Part shown: positions 1 through 12,542 of the stretch, piece by piece
Numbering within the stretch: the first letter of the stretch is position 1
How the letters are laid out: every line of letters starts with the position of its first letter
DNA from: Trichostrongylus colubriformis
Lineage: Eukaryota > Nematoda > Chromadorea > Rhabditida > Trichostrongylidae
DNA length: 64,000 nucleotides
Direction: 5' to 3'
Assembly (NCBI GenBank): GCA_963978905.1
Contig: OZ022257.1
Coordinates: 18,309,664 to 18,373,663 of the forward strand
The notes under the pieces: model-generated
What the model saw: only the letters and a program-made list of their open reading frames with translations
What the model was told of the DNA's origin: nothing
Database searches by the model: none
Program-made: the position numbers and the translations under genes

Positions 1-3000
1 TTGGATAAGTGCGAAATTAGGTTGTTGGTACTAATTCTCCGTTAATGGCACAGTTCATCGCGATGGTATGTACAAACTATCGGAAAATTGAGGAAAGGCC
101 GCAGAAAATTATAGAAAATGATTTGGTTGGAATAGCTTGTGACTTTTTAGTACTACATATGTTTCTCCTTCGTTGAAAAAATGACAAGATCAGCACCTAA
201 TGAATCCACGTCGCAGCTGTAGTGAAGAGAACCAGTAAAGGTGGAGCAGTACGAAGGAAATGACTAGGAGTGACGCGGTATGAAATGTGTCACAGCCTAG
301 AAATGGAGTTCCAGTGCCGATGAACCGCTTTCCCGTGCTAGTATGCTAGTATAGCAGTGTGTGTAAGAGAAGAACATGTTCGCCCTGGTTTCAGAGGTAT
401 GGATGTGGTGCATTGGTGCGCGAGAAGCTGTTTTTTCGTCATAAAACGAAAAGTTGTATCTCGCGACTCTCCTGACCCCCCTTAACCTCAGCGTCTATAA
501 TAATGGCCTTATAGCTGCAGTGAGGGTCAGGAGGCGGTTCTGAACAAATTGTGAAGCTTGCCGCTTGCGGCACCTCTGCGTAGTGAATGGGAATCTCCAC
601 CCGTTACACGTGTCGCGTGCTACAAGAGACACATCTGCAAATTTGTGCAACCGCCTTCGCGATTCTGCGATTTTGCAGAAATGCGACTTTGCCATTTTGC
701 GCTTCTACGATTTGTGATTTTGCGATATCACGATTTAGCTGCGAAATCGTTGTCAAGGTAGCAGTGTCGCGCGCGCAAGTGCGACGCCACAAAATCACAA
801 AGCCTTGCATTGCGACAGAGGCCTGTGAGTGACCTCATTTTTCATTGTCGCCACGTATGGCCGTTGTCGCGTCGCTCGCGTTCACAGTTACGTACCGTTC
901 ACTGCAACCCTCAAGCCCTTTCCCATACTCTGACGACTATCCATATGAACAGTTCGTTGCTGATCAAGTGCTTGCAAGCTACTTGTGATCATCTGAAAGT
1001 AATTTTCACAAAGACTATACCGGGTGAGTTTGCTAGAGAATCCAAAGGAAGTCACCAACATCTTTTGAAAGTGTGCAGCCGACAAGTAACAGTTGGTTAA
1101 AGATAACATATACTAGCATACTCCATAAGCGTACAAAAAATGATACCTACCACTCTACTCGTTTAAATATGAGTTATCAGTTGTTTTTATATAATCCGCT
1201 GGGTATGAATGGATGTGTTCGTGTGTGTAATTTTATCTCTGCCTCTAAATTCATATCTCACCACGCTCCTGGAATTGCAGTTGATGTGCGGGGTGGGACA
1301 TGTACCTTGGTGATGGGATACCGGTGCCAATAACAGTGATAACTGCTGACAAGGAGCGTCAGAAGGCAAAGGTCATCAAATTCGTTGCGTCTTCCAAGCT
1401 AACGATGAAGCGTTAACACATACAGGTGCTATATGATGCGAGACCGGAAGCCTAGTGGTGGGGGGAGAGAGACGAACATAATAACAAGCGACAAAGACTA
1501 AAAGCGTTTTGAAAAGCAGCTGTTACCGAATCTGTTCCGCATTTTACGCTCACTATAGAGCATTGACACTCATGAGTGTATATTGGGTGGGAAGGGAACA
1601 TTGGTGGCGAGAGGCCAGGAGCGATAAAAACCGATAAGAGGCGTTCAATAGTTGAGTCCGTCAAACTCAATGCGCTTTTCGCATAAGCCTGGAGCATTGA
1701 TGCTTGTCGGATCAGTAAAAAGTGGGACTGGGACATCAAATTCAAACATGAACATTTTGTTCCTAAAACCTCATCGTGTTATTGAGTTGACAGGGGGTCA
1801 TTAGAAAGAAAATTATCATAGATAAACAAGCAATGATTGGTGGACACATATCTTCGCACATCCTTAAGCGTACTGACATTGCATAGAAAGCGCAGTAAGC
1901 CGCTTTCATCTGATAGCACTCATAATTAATAACCGAGCAAAATATCAGAAAACATTGAGTGAAGTCGAACCTTCTTAAAGTGGCACCTCATTGTATAAGC
2001 CTGAATTCGCTAGAGAAAAGGTCAGAAAATTCGAAATTTTACAAGGATCGTCCATTTTCTCTTCTGCTCTCCATATTGGATCGATCTGAAAATGAAAACA
2101 ATTAATGATCGAAGTCACGAGTAAGAAGTATGAAGAGTAAGTAATATATACACTGCTTCAAGATATGGCTTAGCAGAATGTTATAGAATGTCGAAAGCGT
2201 TGGCAGAATTTGAAATAGTGGCCAGCACGTTACAAGAAGGACAGAGATGACGAGAATATGTTCGCATGGAGTGTGTTCCCCTAGTCGAATCTCGACTAAG
2301 GACGGTCATGAATACCTTGCGGTGTGTGATGGTAACATTCACACGGCTTACGTCCTTCGAGTTCGAGACACTGCATTAACGTCCAACCATCTCCTTACAC
2401 CATCATAATTCGCAAGCCTCGCCAATTTGCGATCGTCAGCGACTGTTCGTTTTCTTGAAGAGAAGGTTAGTTGGGATGGTACATCGCTGAAGCAATAGCA
2501 ACACAATACGCGCAGGTACGTCTGGCATGGTTATGGTTTCAGCGTTTGGCTGAAGAGGTGTACTGCGGGAAGTCGACAGTGAGGCTAACTGTGCATGAAG
2601 TAGCGAATGCTATGAAGGACGGTGAGACGTAACAGGGCCACACTACAGACATGTCGACTACTGATCCTATGGAATGACTTTAGTTTTTTCGCGGATTCGT
2701 TTCCGGATTTTACTCTGGAGCATTTAGAAGAAGTGTCTGTGGAAACACAGCAACGTTACGATTAATAACTTCATGAACAGTACACAAACATTAAGGTGAG
2801 CAAATAGCAAGTATTATTAGTAACGCACAGGTCACCAATTGCAGAAACAGGCGCACTCTGGCAATAGTTTTTTCGGCTATAAAAGATTTCGCCCGTACTA
2901 TCTGCTCTGGTGGATTGCGACTACCGCATCCTGTCTTTGATCTGGGAGCCCCAGGTCGAGTAGTGTTAGAGTATATGTGAATTCTAATATTAAGGTAGGT

Positions 3001-6000
3001 GGGAATAGAACACGAAGTTCTCTTTGTAATTATGACGCCACTTTAGCGTTCCTTCGAGAGAAGATATGATATATTTCCTTCAACACGGCAGCTCGGAAAT
3101 TCCGAAAAATCATATACTGATGGAAGATAGCTTTGGTCAAGGACACCGTAATGTGAGGCCGTATCCACAGGCAGCTGCGGACACGCCAAGCAAAAGAAGA
3201 TTCAACGCTAAACATAGCGGGTAAAGACCACTTGTAGCCCTCAACTGAATCGATAAAACGCCTCCCAATTCCCACCTAGTGCCACAAATGGTGAAGTTAG
3301 CCCCATCGCCATTCTTCATAACACGATGCAGCTGGAGCTGGGGAACGCCATTGAAGTTGTGACATCGCTGCTGGTAGGATGGACTTTAAAATTACCTTCA
3401 AACAAATCTGTTGAAAATGATGCTCATAGATGCTGCACAATTATTTTGATGCAAAAATGCACAAGAAGGAGTGGCGCGATTCCCCATGCCTACTTAGCAG
3501 TTTTAGTCACCAATCGGCCAACATGGGAGAAGGAGCAGAAGCAGTGGTAGCGGCAAGAATGCGCATGAGGATCTATTATAACACATTATGACAACATCCA
3601 TGGAAGCCCTCGCTAAGTCACCTTTGCAAACCGCTATCTGTGGGTTTGCTTTGGCATGTATTATGAAGATTTTCATAAATTCAGAAAAGATTCTGCTACT
3701 GGCGTGCAGCATAAGAGTTTCGGCATATCATTATCCAAATTAACACTTGTCGATTCGTCGGTCATGAGAACAGTGCTACAGTGCTCACTTTATTGTACAT
3801 CGTGTATGAATCAAGTTCACGTAACTGCGTAGCAACAAAGGCACTCCGGGAGTCGATGATTCCTCCACAGGGGGTCGTGTTTGAATGGACAGGAGGGGAG
3901 TGGTATCTGCAGATGTCAGCAATAACCAATGGAAAGCTAAACTTTCAAAAAGCAGATGAGAAAAGAATGGTGTTTCACAGCAAATCCGTGTGAGGAATGG
4001 TGAAGTGAACATCTATTTGTTTCACGTAATATTCCTCCGCCTAGCGATCAATGGAGATGAATTTTCAATGTACAAGTATGTTGACCTCGGACAGGAGTCA
4101 AACCTTCTGAATGGAAATGAAGACGCGATTACTTTTTGTTGATTCGCTTTCATGACAGTGCTACAGTTGTGCAAATAAAAAGTTCATATAAGCAAGAAAG
4201 TGCTTAGTTCTGTAACAAATGAAAGGCTCACGAGTAGTCGTGATTGCAACGGCCACGAAAAGCACTGGACGTAATATTACTTTCACTTTTCCGAGGTTTT
4301 GATATCAATACCATGACGATATATGGCTTGCCACTTGATCAGAGTAAAGTTATAGAATGAGTGACAGACAGATCCTATATTAGAAGCACAGTTCACAATA
4401 ATTTTCGGCTTCATCGTTCTCCTTAAAAATGGGGTGCCGAAGAACACAGAAGTGAAGAAAAAACCAAAGAAAACTTTCAAAAACTAGAAAAAGAGCTGTT
4501 CCTGACTTTGGCTTCAACGAGTTTGCAGCCTAGAAGCAAAACAATACCCGCCTCAAGATTTCGGACCCTGGTTTTTTCTCTTTTTTTTCGCTATAACTCG
4601 GTTCGTATTATGCTCTCGCATGCACAAAGTGCCAGTGGGCACTCATTGGCGAGTGATGCGCGCTATAATTGTAACCAAGAGGGAAAGCTGATGCCAACAT
4701 AGCTCAACAACACATAGAGCTGGTATCCTACATAGATCTAAATAAGAAATTGGCTTTTCATCCTTTAATGATGATAATGATCGTTTTTGGTATCTGTTCA
4801 CAATTGGATGGTCGTCATCATCTATGACACGGCAATCTGATGGGGCGCAGTATCTCCTCCATTCTAAATTTGCACATTTTTTGAATACTTGAACTTCACT
4901 TAGACTCCACCTTTCGAAGTACTGTAAACTGCTTTCTTAGTAACCTCCTCAAACCAATCTATCTGCAGCTTGGTTTCCCTAAAGGTTGCGCAGTTCTCGA
5001 TATGGGTATCCAGTGGAGAAAATTTTGAAGAATTTCGAAGTTTTTCACTTCGAATGGCCATAACTTCCTCCAGACTCAATAATATGAGTCGGTCTTGTTA
5101 TCTGGGGTCTGCGAGGTTGCCGCTTTCAAATGAACACCTGAGCTATGTCATATCTCCAAAATAGAGGAAGTTATCTTGACGGAAGCCAGTCAAGGAAATT
5201 TTTTTCCGTCGAAGTTGCAAGATCTTCCCACGAATCTTTGGAAAAATGATCTATTGTGCCTGTTATGCCTCCAGTACCTCCAGTACCAATATCTCCCGCC
5301 CAGGCCAACCAACTTTCCATCTCTGAGGGATCGGTGAATTGGTGCCAGACTCGTCCGTTAAGATAAAAGCACTGACCTGAACGTCGACTGACAACCGCAA
5401 GTCATTGTATAGGCCAAATCGCATTCACTTGCCACCAAGATTCTGAACGGAACTAAGATGCGCGGCAAATTGCACAGAAGAGATTGATTGGCTAACGCCA
5501 AAGACTTATCTTTCATCATTCATACAAGGATCAAATTGAGATAGAGCTCCCCAAACTGACAGAAGACGGGATGGGGCATCACAGTGGGTTTGAACGCTCG
5601 AGGGTTGAGGAGCAAAGAGGCAACACGTGATTACGGTCGCAGAGCAGAATGGGAGACAAATCAACATTGAGTGCGAAAATTTGAACGCTGCCGCTGTTCA
5701 AATATTGTCGAGGAAAGTGACGGGAATTTAAGAGAATTGCTCCTTTTCCGTTCGTTTTTGATTTCTGCTTTGGAATAAACAAAAATTCTGGGTTATTTTC
5801 GTGTTTCTGCTCATGTACTGCATCTAGTAGAGCGATTTGAAGAGGAATTAGAATCATAGAATTTTCATGACCAATTCCTTCAATCCACTCCCTCCTTCCA
5901 CCAGCCCAAAATTTTGCCGCCCAGTACTATTGTAAGCAACTACAAGAAATGAACATGAATTTGAAGGAAGTGCATATAGTACTGATGGATCGCAATGGTC

Positions 6001-8349
6001 CCCTGCTTCTGCACTACAATACGCGATCGCACATTTTAAGGACCGTCTTCTAAAAGTTGAGCGAACTGCAGACAGAATCTCTCCCATCCACCATGTTCTC
6101 AGGATTTGGCAGAAACTGTTTATCATTTTTGTTTAAACATCTGGACAGTTCTTCAAGGGATAAGGTGTTTACCGAATAAGAGGATATGGAACCCGCCTTA
6201 CTTGAATCCTTGCAATCTAGATCACCAGTCCTCTTGTGGATGAAAGGGATGTGCTGAGCCGAGTGAGACTTTTTGTGAATAAAACTGTGCACTTTAACTG
6301 GTTATGATCTTTTATTCATGCTGATGAACTGACCAGAAGTTCTCTTACAACCCAATCCATTGCAGCGCATCACCTCAAGCTCGAAATGTTCAGCTTTACT
6401 CCAAGAGTGTATGACCAGACATGGAGAAACTGAATGTGGCAATGCTTATGTGCTTTTGAGAGAATTAATAATTAGAAGTTGAGGTTACTTGGCGTTCTAC
6501 CAGGTTTTTCTCCTTTCCTAGTCCATTTTGTAAAAATCGAAGTACCACCTTGTGACGTAAGATATGAATTTCATGGCAAACAAACACGCACAGACAGACA
6601 TACATAGAGGTTTACATATAGCAGGATCTTTCGAATTCGCTCCAAAAATATTCGATTTGTGTGCTTTGAACGCAATCATAACCGAAAATCTGTTTCTGTG
6701 ATCCTACGCGCATGCCCTTGTGCTTCTGTCGAGTGGTGTTATCCCTAGCATCATCATTACCTTACACACCTTTATGCCGTACTTTAGTAAGCATGTTCGC
6801 AGTGGTCGCCACTACCTTGTCTGATTAAACTTGCCTAGTGGCTACCATGGTGTTGGAAAACATATATCTCCGGTAGCTGACCTATTGATCCGTTTTCACT
6901 TGGTTCATTTCATGTGCTGCCAGCTGCTTTTCGCCTATAGGTTGTACTACTTTTGAGTCCCCAATTGTGGAGTATTTTTTGTTCTGATTCCTCCATTCTT
7001 TGCCTAGTCATAGCTGCGCTCAGTGCACCGAATCAGATAACTCTCCTCTGACTCTCGACGGTTCAAAAAACACAGTAATGGGGTCATCTACTCTGTCTAC
7101 TAGACACAGTGCAGCACACACAATATAGATCACAGATGAATACAGGCGGTAGAGCGCGAGGCACAGCAGGCCGGTGAGCCGCTAGACGACATGAATGCCT
7201 CCAACCACTCCTCTCCGGCTCACTGAGGTCGGGCGCTCTCTGAAATGCTAAACACTATCGAGGAACTGTATGTGATTAATAATGATCTCCCTACGGATTC
7301 ACTACGCCTTCCACAGCCAGCTACGTTGAGTTTGGATATCCTCAATGCCCTAGTTGGGCACACACTTGCAGGTGTTTCAAATAAATTAATAAAATGAAAG
7401 TATTAAGTGAAAAGCACTCCAACACTTCCGCTGCAACAAACACCCTTCAATAACCCTCTTCTGACCTGTTTCAGCGAAGCTGGCAGTTTACTCCGTTTTC
7501 AGAACATTACAAGATCATAGTGCAAAAAAGGACGTGATAGCCTTAGTGTGACAGAGTTAGGCAAGTGGAAGATAATAGATACCAGTTAGGCTATCTTATC
7601 TAAGAGAAGATTCACAAGGCTTGGACTTATTTGACATAGGTTGATATCTTCGTAGCTTATTGAATGCTTTTGACATGTTGACATATTGGCATCATTGACA
7701 TCTTACACGTACAACGTGCATATGTTTCATGGAGATACGTGAAGCTAGACGAGTTCATAATCATACGAGAATACCCGAGGAAGAATATCGACAGTTGGGA
7801 ATTGATTCTGCCCTTCAACTTATAATGTGACTTTTGCTCTAGTATGCAGCCCTTACCAGTACAATCTAAAAATAACCTCCATTAGGTACTTAGTATGAAT
7901 TTCACTTCGTCTTTTATTTTGTCTATCACACCAAGTTATCTATTGATGTTCTCCGATTAGCTACTGCTGAATCACTTGGCCTCTTCTACCAATGAAAAAC
8001 AGCGCATTTCAGCACTAATTCCATAAGTGAGTGCGATAGGCGAGTACAGTAATAATACAGCCACTTATAAATTGCCCAGAAACTATCAAATTAAGAAATA
8101 TAACCAATGTTGACGTCCTTCCGCGCACCAACACCAAATTCCCGCTTGAAAAACACAGGAAAACTTTCCTTTCATTGCTGTCTCTATTTCCTTTTTTGCA
8201 GAATGATACAGCCATCTCATGTTTTCTTGTCGCTTTTGACTTCCACTTGCTCATCAAGCTGTTAACTCGTCGTAATATCTTCATTTTGAGGGAAACTGGT
8301 ACCTAATCCATAAAAGGATTATTTTCTTCAAGGTAAGATCTGGAGATGT
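1..8349. other. Long stretch without a recognisable gene
   Basis: I see only short unrelated open frames here (all under about 100 codons), none with a domain I recognise or a run of exons with matching phases. The stretch is AT-rich non-coding in character. Two pieces are probably repeat-derived. Around 640-800 there is a run of CGATTTTGCG-like words on both strands. Around 6555-6640 there is a block that resembles 42790-42880 (words such as GATATGAATTTC, CAGACAGAC, TATATAGTAGGAT). A small host exon could be missed. Confidence 0.5.
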
Positions 8350-8385
8350 CCGAATGTAGGATCGCGCGAAACTGGCAACGGCTTT

Positions 8386-8960
8386 GTGCAGTCTTCGATT
8401 GCTTCAACGGGGATTCCGCAACTAGTAATTAGGATGCTAGGCTATGAAACCAGGAGGAGTATTGAAGGTCCTGGTAGGCCTCACGATAGAAGCATACGCA
8501 GCTTTCCAGGAAAGAATTTCACCTTACTGGGTCATGCTTGGGAGCAAGACCTTTTCTGGAGCTCAATGTGTCAAAAGAAGCTGTTTATTAGACCTTAAGA
8601 AGGTCAAGTCCTTTTCTAGGCAAGAAGTGAGAAGAGCATTGTTCAGAGACACAGAAAGTCGCAAAAAACGGACCGATTTTGATAGAAGATGGATGAGAGC
8701 AGGTCGAATCAAGGTGCCTGATCCGTCCCAGAAGTTGCACACCTTTTTCTCAATGCTTTTCCCCAAATTGATCTTTCTCACGAATGAAACGAGTGCATCT
8801 TATTTCATGCAAGTTGATGGATGAGCCGTTCCATATCAATCAGAGCACTTGATCATGGTGAAACCGTCGCTCAATGGACCTTCTGACCTAATCGACGAGT
8901 GGCCCCGACCTCAACCCATTGAAGAATTTGTAGTTTTACGATAAAATAAATTATGCCGAC
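8386..8960 (+). pseudogene. Possible decayed Tc1/mariner transposase
   Basis: The only clear signal is near 8905-8935, where one frame reads SGPDLNPLKNL. This resembles the SPDLNPIE block that holds the last catalytic acidic residue of Tc1/mariner transposases; here that residue is not preserved. Upstream open frames (8386-8824) have basic, transposase-like composition but no motif I can name. I found no terminal repeats. This is a weak call, and it could be chance similarity. Confidence 0.25.
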
Positions 8961-9219
8961 ATGAAGGAGTCTGCATAGATTTCAGCAGCACGGTTTTGAA
9001 GGAAATCACAAGTTTGAAAAAATTATCGCCGAAGCATGTCACCAAGTGGACTAGAAACATTCTAAAAAACTTCAGGCCTAGATAATCAAAATCTTGGCTA
9101 TTCAAAGCAAAGGACGACCAGATGCTCAAAGATTCAGCATTTTTCTCTACTTTGTTAATTCCTCTTTGTCGAATGTTTCAGTCTATTCAGTATCTGTATC
9201 ATTTTGCGGAATAGGAATA

Positions 9220-10522
9220 CAGGGTGCGCCAAAATTACGTGCGCAGATATCCACCGTTGTAAAAACGGGTAAACAAAGAGTTGCGGACTAGTTTTTTGGT
9301 AACACTTTACTAACAGCATTCAGTAACAAAATATATGATTACAACTCAAAATGTCCTCCTTGGGCACGGATGCAGGCCTTGAGACGAGATGGAAAGTCGT
9401 CCACCACGGCGCGCAGGTACTCTGGGGAGATTTCATCCCAAGCTTTCAGAAGATCTTTCTTCAAGGTTTCGACCGTGTGGTGGTGCTTCGAGCAGGCCTT
9501 GCTTTCCAAGTAGGACCATACAGAATAGTCCATCGGATTGAGATCGGGACTATTCGATGGCCAATCCTGAGCACTGACGAAGCTTGGGAGGTTGTCTTGA
9601 CACCACTGCTGTGTCACCTTTGACCGATGAGCTGGTGCCGAATCCTGCTGGAACACGAATGGACCAGATCCGAAGTGGCACTTTGTCCACGGCACCAAGG
9701 TGTTCTTCAGAACGGTTTCCAAGTAAACTTCTGTGCTGATTTTAGTATCTTCTTCGATAAAAATGAGTGGTGACTTGGCTCCATACGTAACGGCGGCCCA
9801 AACCATGACTTTCTTTGGGTAGCCAGAACGCTCTTGTATTCTCCCCTTCTCGTTTGCATCTTCAAGTGATGTGCAAAGCACACGATCATTTTGCCGGTTG
9901 AAGGTTGACTCCACCGTAAAAAGTTTCTCATCGGAGAAGACAATGTCTCGATGGCGCGCCGACTTGAACCGTTCCAAGAGCATCTTGCACTTTCGCACCC
10001 GATTCGCTTTCATGGAAGGAGTGAGAACATGGGCCTTCTGGCAGCGATAAGGTTTGAGTCCTAGCTTCTCCTTGGCAATTCGGCGTGCTGAGGTGTGGCT
10101 TATTCCCAACTTACTGGCAACGTTCCTGAGCGATCTTTTCGGATTGCGCCGCACCATGTCTCGAACTCTTTTCACATTTTTTGCAGAAGTAGCCGTCACC
10201 GGTCGTCCTCTTCCGCGGCGGTCTTCCAAAGTTCCCAGCTCCGAGAATCGTTTGATAGTCGCTTGCACAGTTCTTCGACTCACTGATAGTGATGAAGCAA
10301 TCGTTTTTGTACATCTTCCAAGCTTGTGCAACTGGATGATCGCTGATCGGAGGGGATGAGAGCCAACCATTTTGTAAGAAACGAACGCTGATGACCGCGA
10401 CTTTGAATTGTGATAGAAGGGAACCAAATTAGAAGCTTGGTAGCCATTTGACCCCTCATCGCTGCAATCTGATCAATAGATCAAGCACCGCAATCCCGCG
10501 CAGGTAATTTTGGCGCACCCTG
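9220..10522 (-). mobile_element. Complete mariner-type transposon, 1303 bp, with TIRs and TA target duplication
   Basis: The element is bounded by inverted repeats of about 25 bp. The left end starts CAGGGTGCGCCAAAATTAC, and the right end is its reverse complement; after one mismatched base TGCGC also matches. Each end is flanked by TA (9218-9219 and 10523-10524), the target duplication expected of Tc1/mariner elements. One intact transposase gene lies between on the - strand. Intact ends, an intact reading frame and a clean duplication suggest recent insertion and possibly an autonomous copy. Confidence 0.95.
9339..10427 (-). CDS. Mariner-superfamily transposase, DD37D (maT-like), 362 aa
   Basis: This would catalyse cut-and-paste transposition of the surrounding element. 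The N-terminal third has paired helix-turn-helix DNA-binding character: a motif near residues 28-65 (LHKLGRCTKTIASSLSVSRR) and a second near 100-130 (RNPKRSLRNVASKLGISHTS), separated by a GRPVTAT linker like the GRPR hook of Tc1 proteins. The catalytic acids are visible: D in IVFSDEKLF, D in FQQDSAPAH and D in DLNPMDY. I count 37 residues between the second and third, which marks the DD37D (maT) branch rather than DD34D mariner or DD34E Tc1. The length suits the family and there is no internal stop. The start is the first ATG of the open frame. Confidence 0.93.
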   Translation of the reverse strand: MVPFYHNSKSRSSAFVSYKMVGSHPLRSAIIQLHKLGRCTKTIASSLSVSRRTVQATIKRFSELGTLEDRRGRGRPVTATSAKNVKRVRDMVRRNPKRSLRNVASKLGISHTSARRIAKEKLGLKPYRCQKAHVLTPSMKANRVRKCKMLLERFKSARHRDIVFSDEKLFTVESTFNRQNDRVLCTSLEDANEKGRIQERSGYPKKVMVWAAVTYGAKSPLIFIEEDTKISTEVYLETVLKNTLVPWTKCHFGSGPFVFQQDSAPAHRSKVTQQWCQDNLPSFVSAQDWPSNSPDLNPMDYSVWSYLESKACSKHHHTVETLKKDLLKAWDEISPEYLRAVVDDFPSRLKACIRAQGGHFEL

Positions 10523-10524
10523 TA

Positions 10525-11379
10525 TTTTCAGAATAAATTAAGAGGAAAATTTTCTGCGCTTCTTAGCTGGAATTTGGTGTTGGTGCACGATTGCACGTTG
10601 ACAATGCCTACACTCTCGAATTGAAGAGTTTTCCGAAGCACTCTGTAGACAGAATTTTTGGGAAATTCATAGGTGGCTCTATCGCTATGCAGAGCACTGT
10701 ATGTGTAACGACACCTGGTACAACAAGTGCTGAAAAAGGTGCATTGACGGGCACAGCAATGAGAAGTGACTGTACAATGAGTCTGTAATAGTCGTTTGCA
10801 CTCCATCCACACACTCGTCATGGTCACATCCTCCAAGAGAAATCTTCTCTAATCATGACATAACCTTTTTGGCTGTGGCTGAGTCAGCTACAACAGCCGT
10901 GGATTAATGCTCTGCTCTACAGGTACGGACTTTCACCAAGAACGAAACTAGGGAAACCGCAAGGCAGCGTTTGTACTTTGCGCTGTCGACGGCAGGGCGT
11001 GACTGCGTGTCTCTACTACGTCTCCACTTGTGCCACCCTGTCTCGCTGTCTGTGAAGTGCAGTCGCGCAATCTAGGCTTACGGACTACGCTGTGCCCTTG
11101 AAAGAGCATCATTGAGGCGGTTTCACCGTGATGTATTCTTTCGTAATTCACTCAGCTTTCAAGAAAAACTAAGTCAGCTGACAATAAGAAATAACCTCGA
11201 CGAATATAAGAAATAACCTGCCTAGGATCGGAGACCACGACTCTCTAATAGTGCTTCATCGTCGGGGAGGGGACTTGGCCTCGGAAGCACTTTTCGTTAT
11301 GCGCACATTCTACTACAACCAGTGATCGTTCACGAAAGGTTCGCAGTGGAGAGTAGTGCCCACGGTTATGTGCTTGTCA
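10525..11379. other. No gene seen; contains a dispersed repeat
   Basis: No supported coding sequence. The segment about 10970-11060 is similar, in reverse complement, to about 33330-33425 (shared words include CACCCTG, GTCTC and TACTTTGCG), so at least this part is a dispersed repeat. Confidence 0.45.
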
Positions 11380-11600
11380 GTTTGTAAGTAGAATTGCTTA
11401 TTTTACTGGACAGCGCAGTTGTTGAGGTTAAATATTTATTATATTAACTGCGATTATCAATTGCATCTGCTTTAGCCTTTTTAGCTCTTGTCTTCTTAGT
11501 TGAGTCCATGATCGAGTGTTTGATCTCTTCCCGCCACATACAGACCTGTGGTCAAAAGAGACAGGCACTCCAGTCACCTCCTTCAGAGAGAGCAACTGGC
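11380..11600 (+). repeat. DIRS/PAT-like terminal-repeat fragment (3'-end/5'-end junction)
   Basis: Positions 11386-11452 are the reverse complement of about 14930-15000, the 3' end of the - strand DIRS-like element. Positions 11465-11600 are the reverse complement of about 18600-18760, its 5' end. Read along the + strand, the fragment is therefore element 3' end followed directly by element 5' start. That arrangement fits the split or circular-junction repeats known for DIRS/PAT retroelements. The similarity is imperfect. Confidence 0.5.
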
Positions 11601-11876
11601 TGCCATCGAGTTTGCAAAAAGACTTTACTCACTTCGATCATTCATTGCGTGAAGTAAAATGGAAACAACAGAACAAGAATACTGTTTGGCTTAGGTAAAA
11701 TATCCTGGTTTGACCTCTTTCTTGGGTCGCTCTTGCTTCTCCGATACGATGCGGAAGGAGCGAGGCAATGAGCTCTTGTGGATATCGGGATCTGAAAGAA
11801 GTCCACTCTGAATGAGAAATGTATTATCGGCAAGGGTTGGGAGTATAGCGGGTGGATAGCGTAATCGACAATCGAG

Positions 11877-12469
11877 TGTCGCCGCACACATGCACGTGAG
11901 AGCCCTGTCGTGACCTCGACAACCGACGGTACCGAGACGAACTCCCGCGTACCCGGAGTATTCGACGCTGCAGAAGGCGCGGGAAATCGCAGTTACTTGG
12001 ATTCGTCGCCTTGTGGATTGGGATCGAGGGACCTGTCGTGCCACCGCTTTGTCTCGGGCCATCGACAATTACAGTGTCAAGGTTAGTGACTGCTTATTTT
12101 GTAGAAGCCACGAGCGTAAGTCACATCTAACTTGGAACAAGCACCAGCGTTGTTATTCTTTTTATTCATATCGTATTCGCTCACCGTACGAAAAGTTCGC
12201 AGAAGCCTATTTTATTCACTGTTATTCACTAGTATTTGTAATTCACGTATCCTAATCGCGGAGGACCTATCCCGAGGGACCGTGGAAGACGTTATATTCG
12301 GAACCCGCATATTCCTGTAGTCTGATTTTATACTTCTTGCCGTCAGAAACCAACGTCACTCCACCACGACACTCAGGTTGTTCCGATATTGAAAGGAGAG
12401 TTCCTCCTGACGTGAGGTCCTTGCTACACGCCAGTGAATCACCCTCGGATGCAGGAGAACGTCATCACA
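11877..12469 (+). repeat. 5' LTR of + strand BEL-like element
   Basis: Begins TGTCGCCGC and ends CATCACA. Positions 11877-12045 align with 14671-14855 and 12396-12469 align with 14855-14923. The 350 bp between those blocks is unique to this copy. The TG...CA ends are as expected for an LTR. Confidence 0.6.
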
Positions 12470-12542
12470 TGGTGCATCGGCCGGGAATCGAACCCGGGCC
12501 CCCGCCTGGCAAGCGAGCATTCTACCATTGAACCACCGATGC
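12470..12542 (-). tRNA. tRNA-Gly (GCC)-like sequence with encoded CCA; probably a retro-copied primer tRNA, not a working gene
   Basis: The - strand folds as a full cloverleaf: acceptor GCATCGG/CCGATGC, D arm GTTC-AATGGTA-GAAT, anticodon arm CTCGC-TTGCCAG-GCGGG with anticodon GCC, and T arm CCGGG-TTCGATT-CCCGG. It is close to the nematode tRNA-Gly(GCC) I know, but the variable loop is one base short. The discriminator A is followed directly by CCA in the DNA, although nuclear tRNA genes do not encode CCA. No run of four Ts follows within about 60 bases on the - strand, so there is no Pol III terminator. It abuts the CA end of the upstream LTR, exactly where a BEL primer-binding site should be. 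I infer a copy of the whole primer tRNA. Confidence 0.8.

Noticed and set aside
7140..7260. GC-richer patch resembling a structured RNA
   Set aside because: No consistent fold or conserved motif could be recognised by eye.
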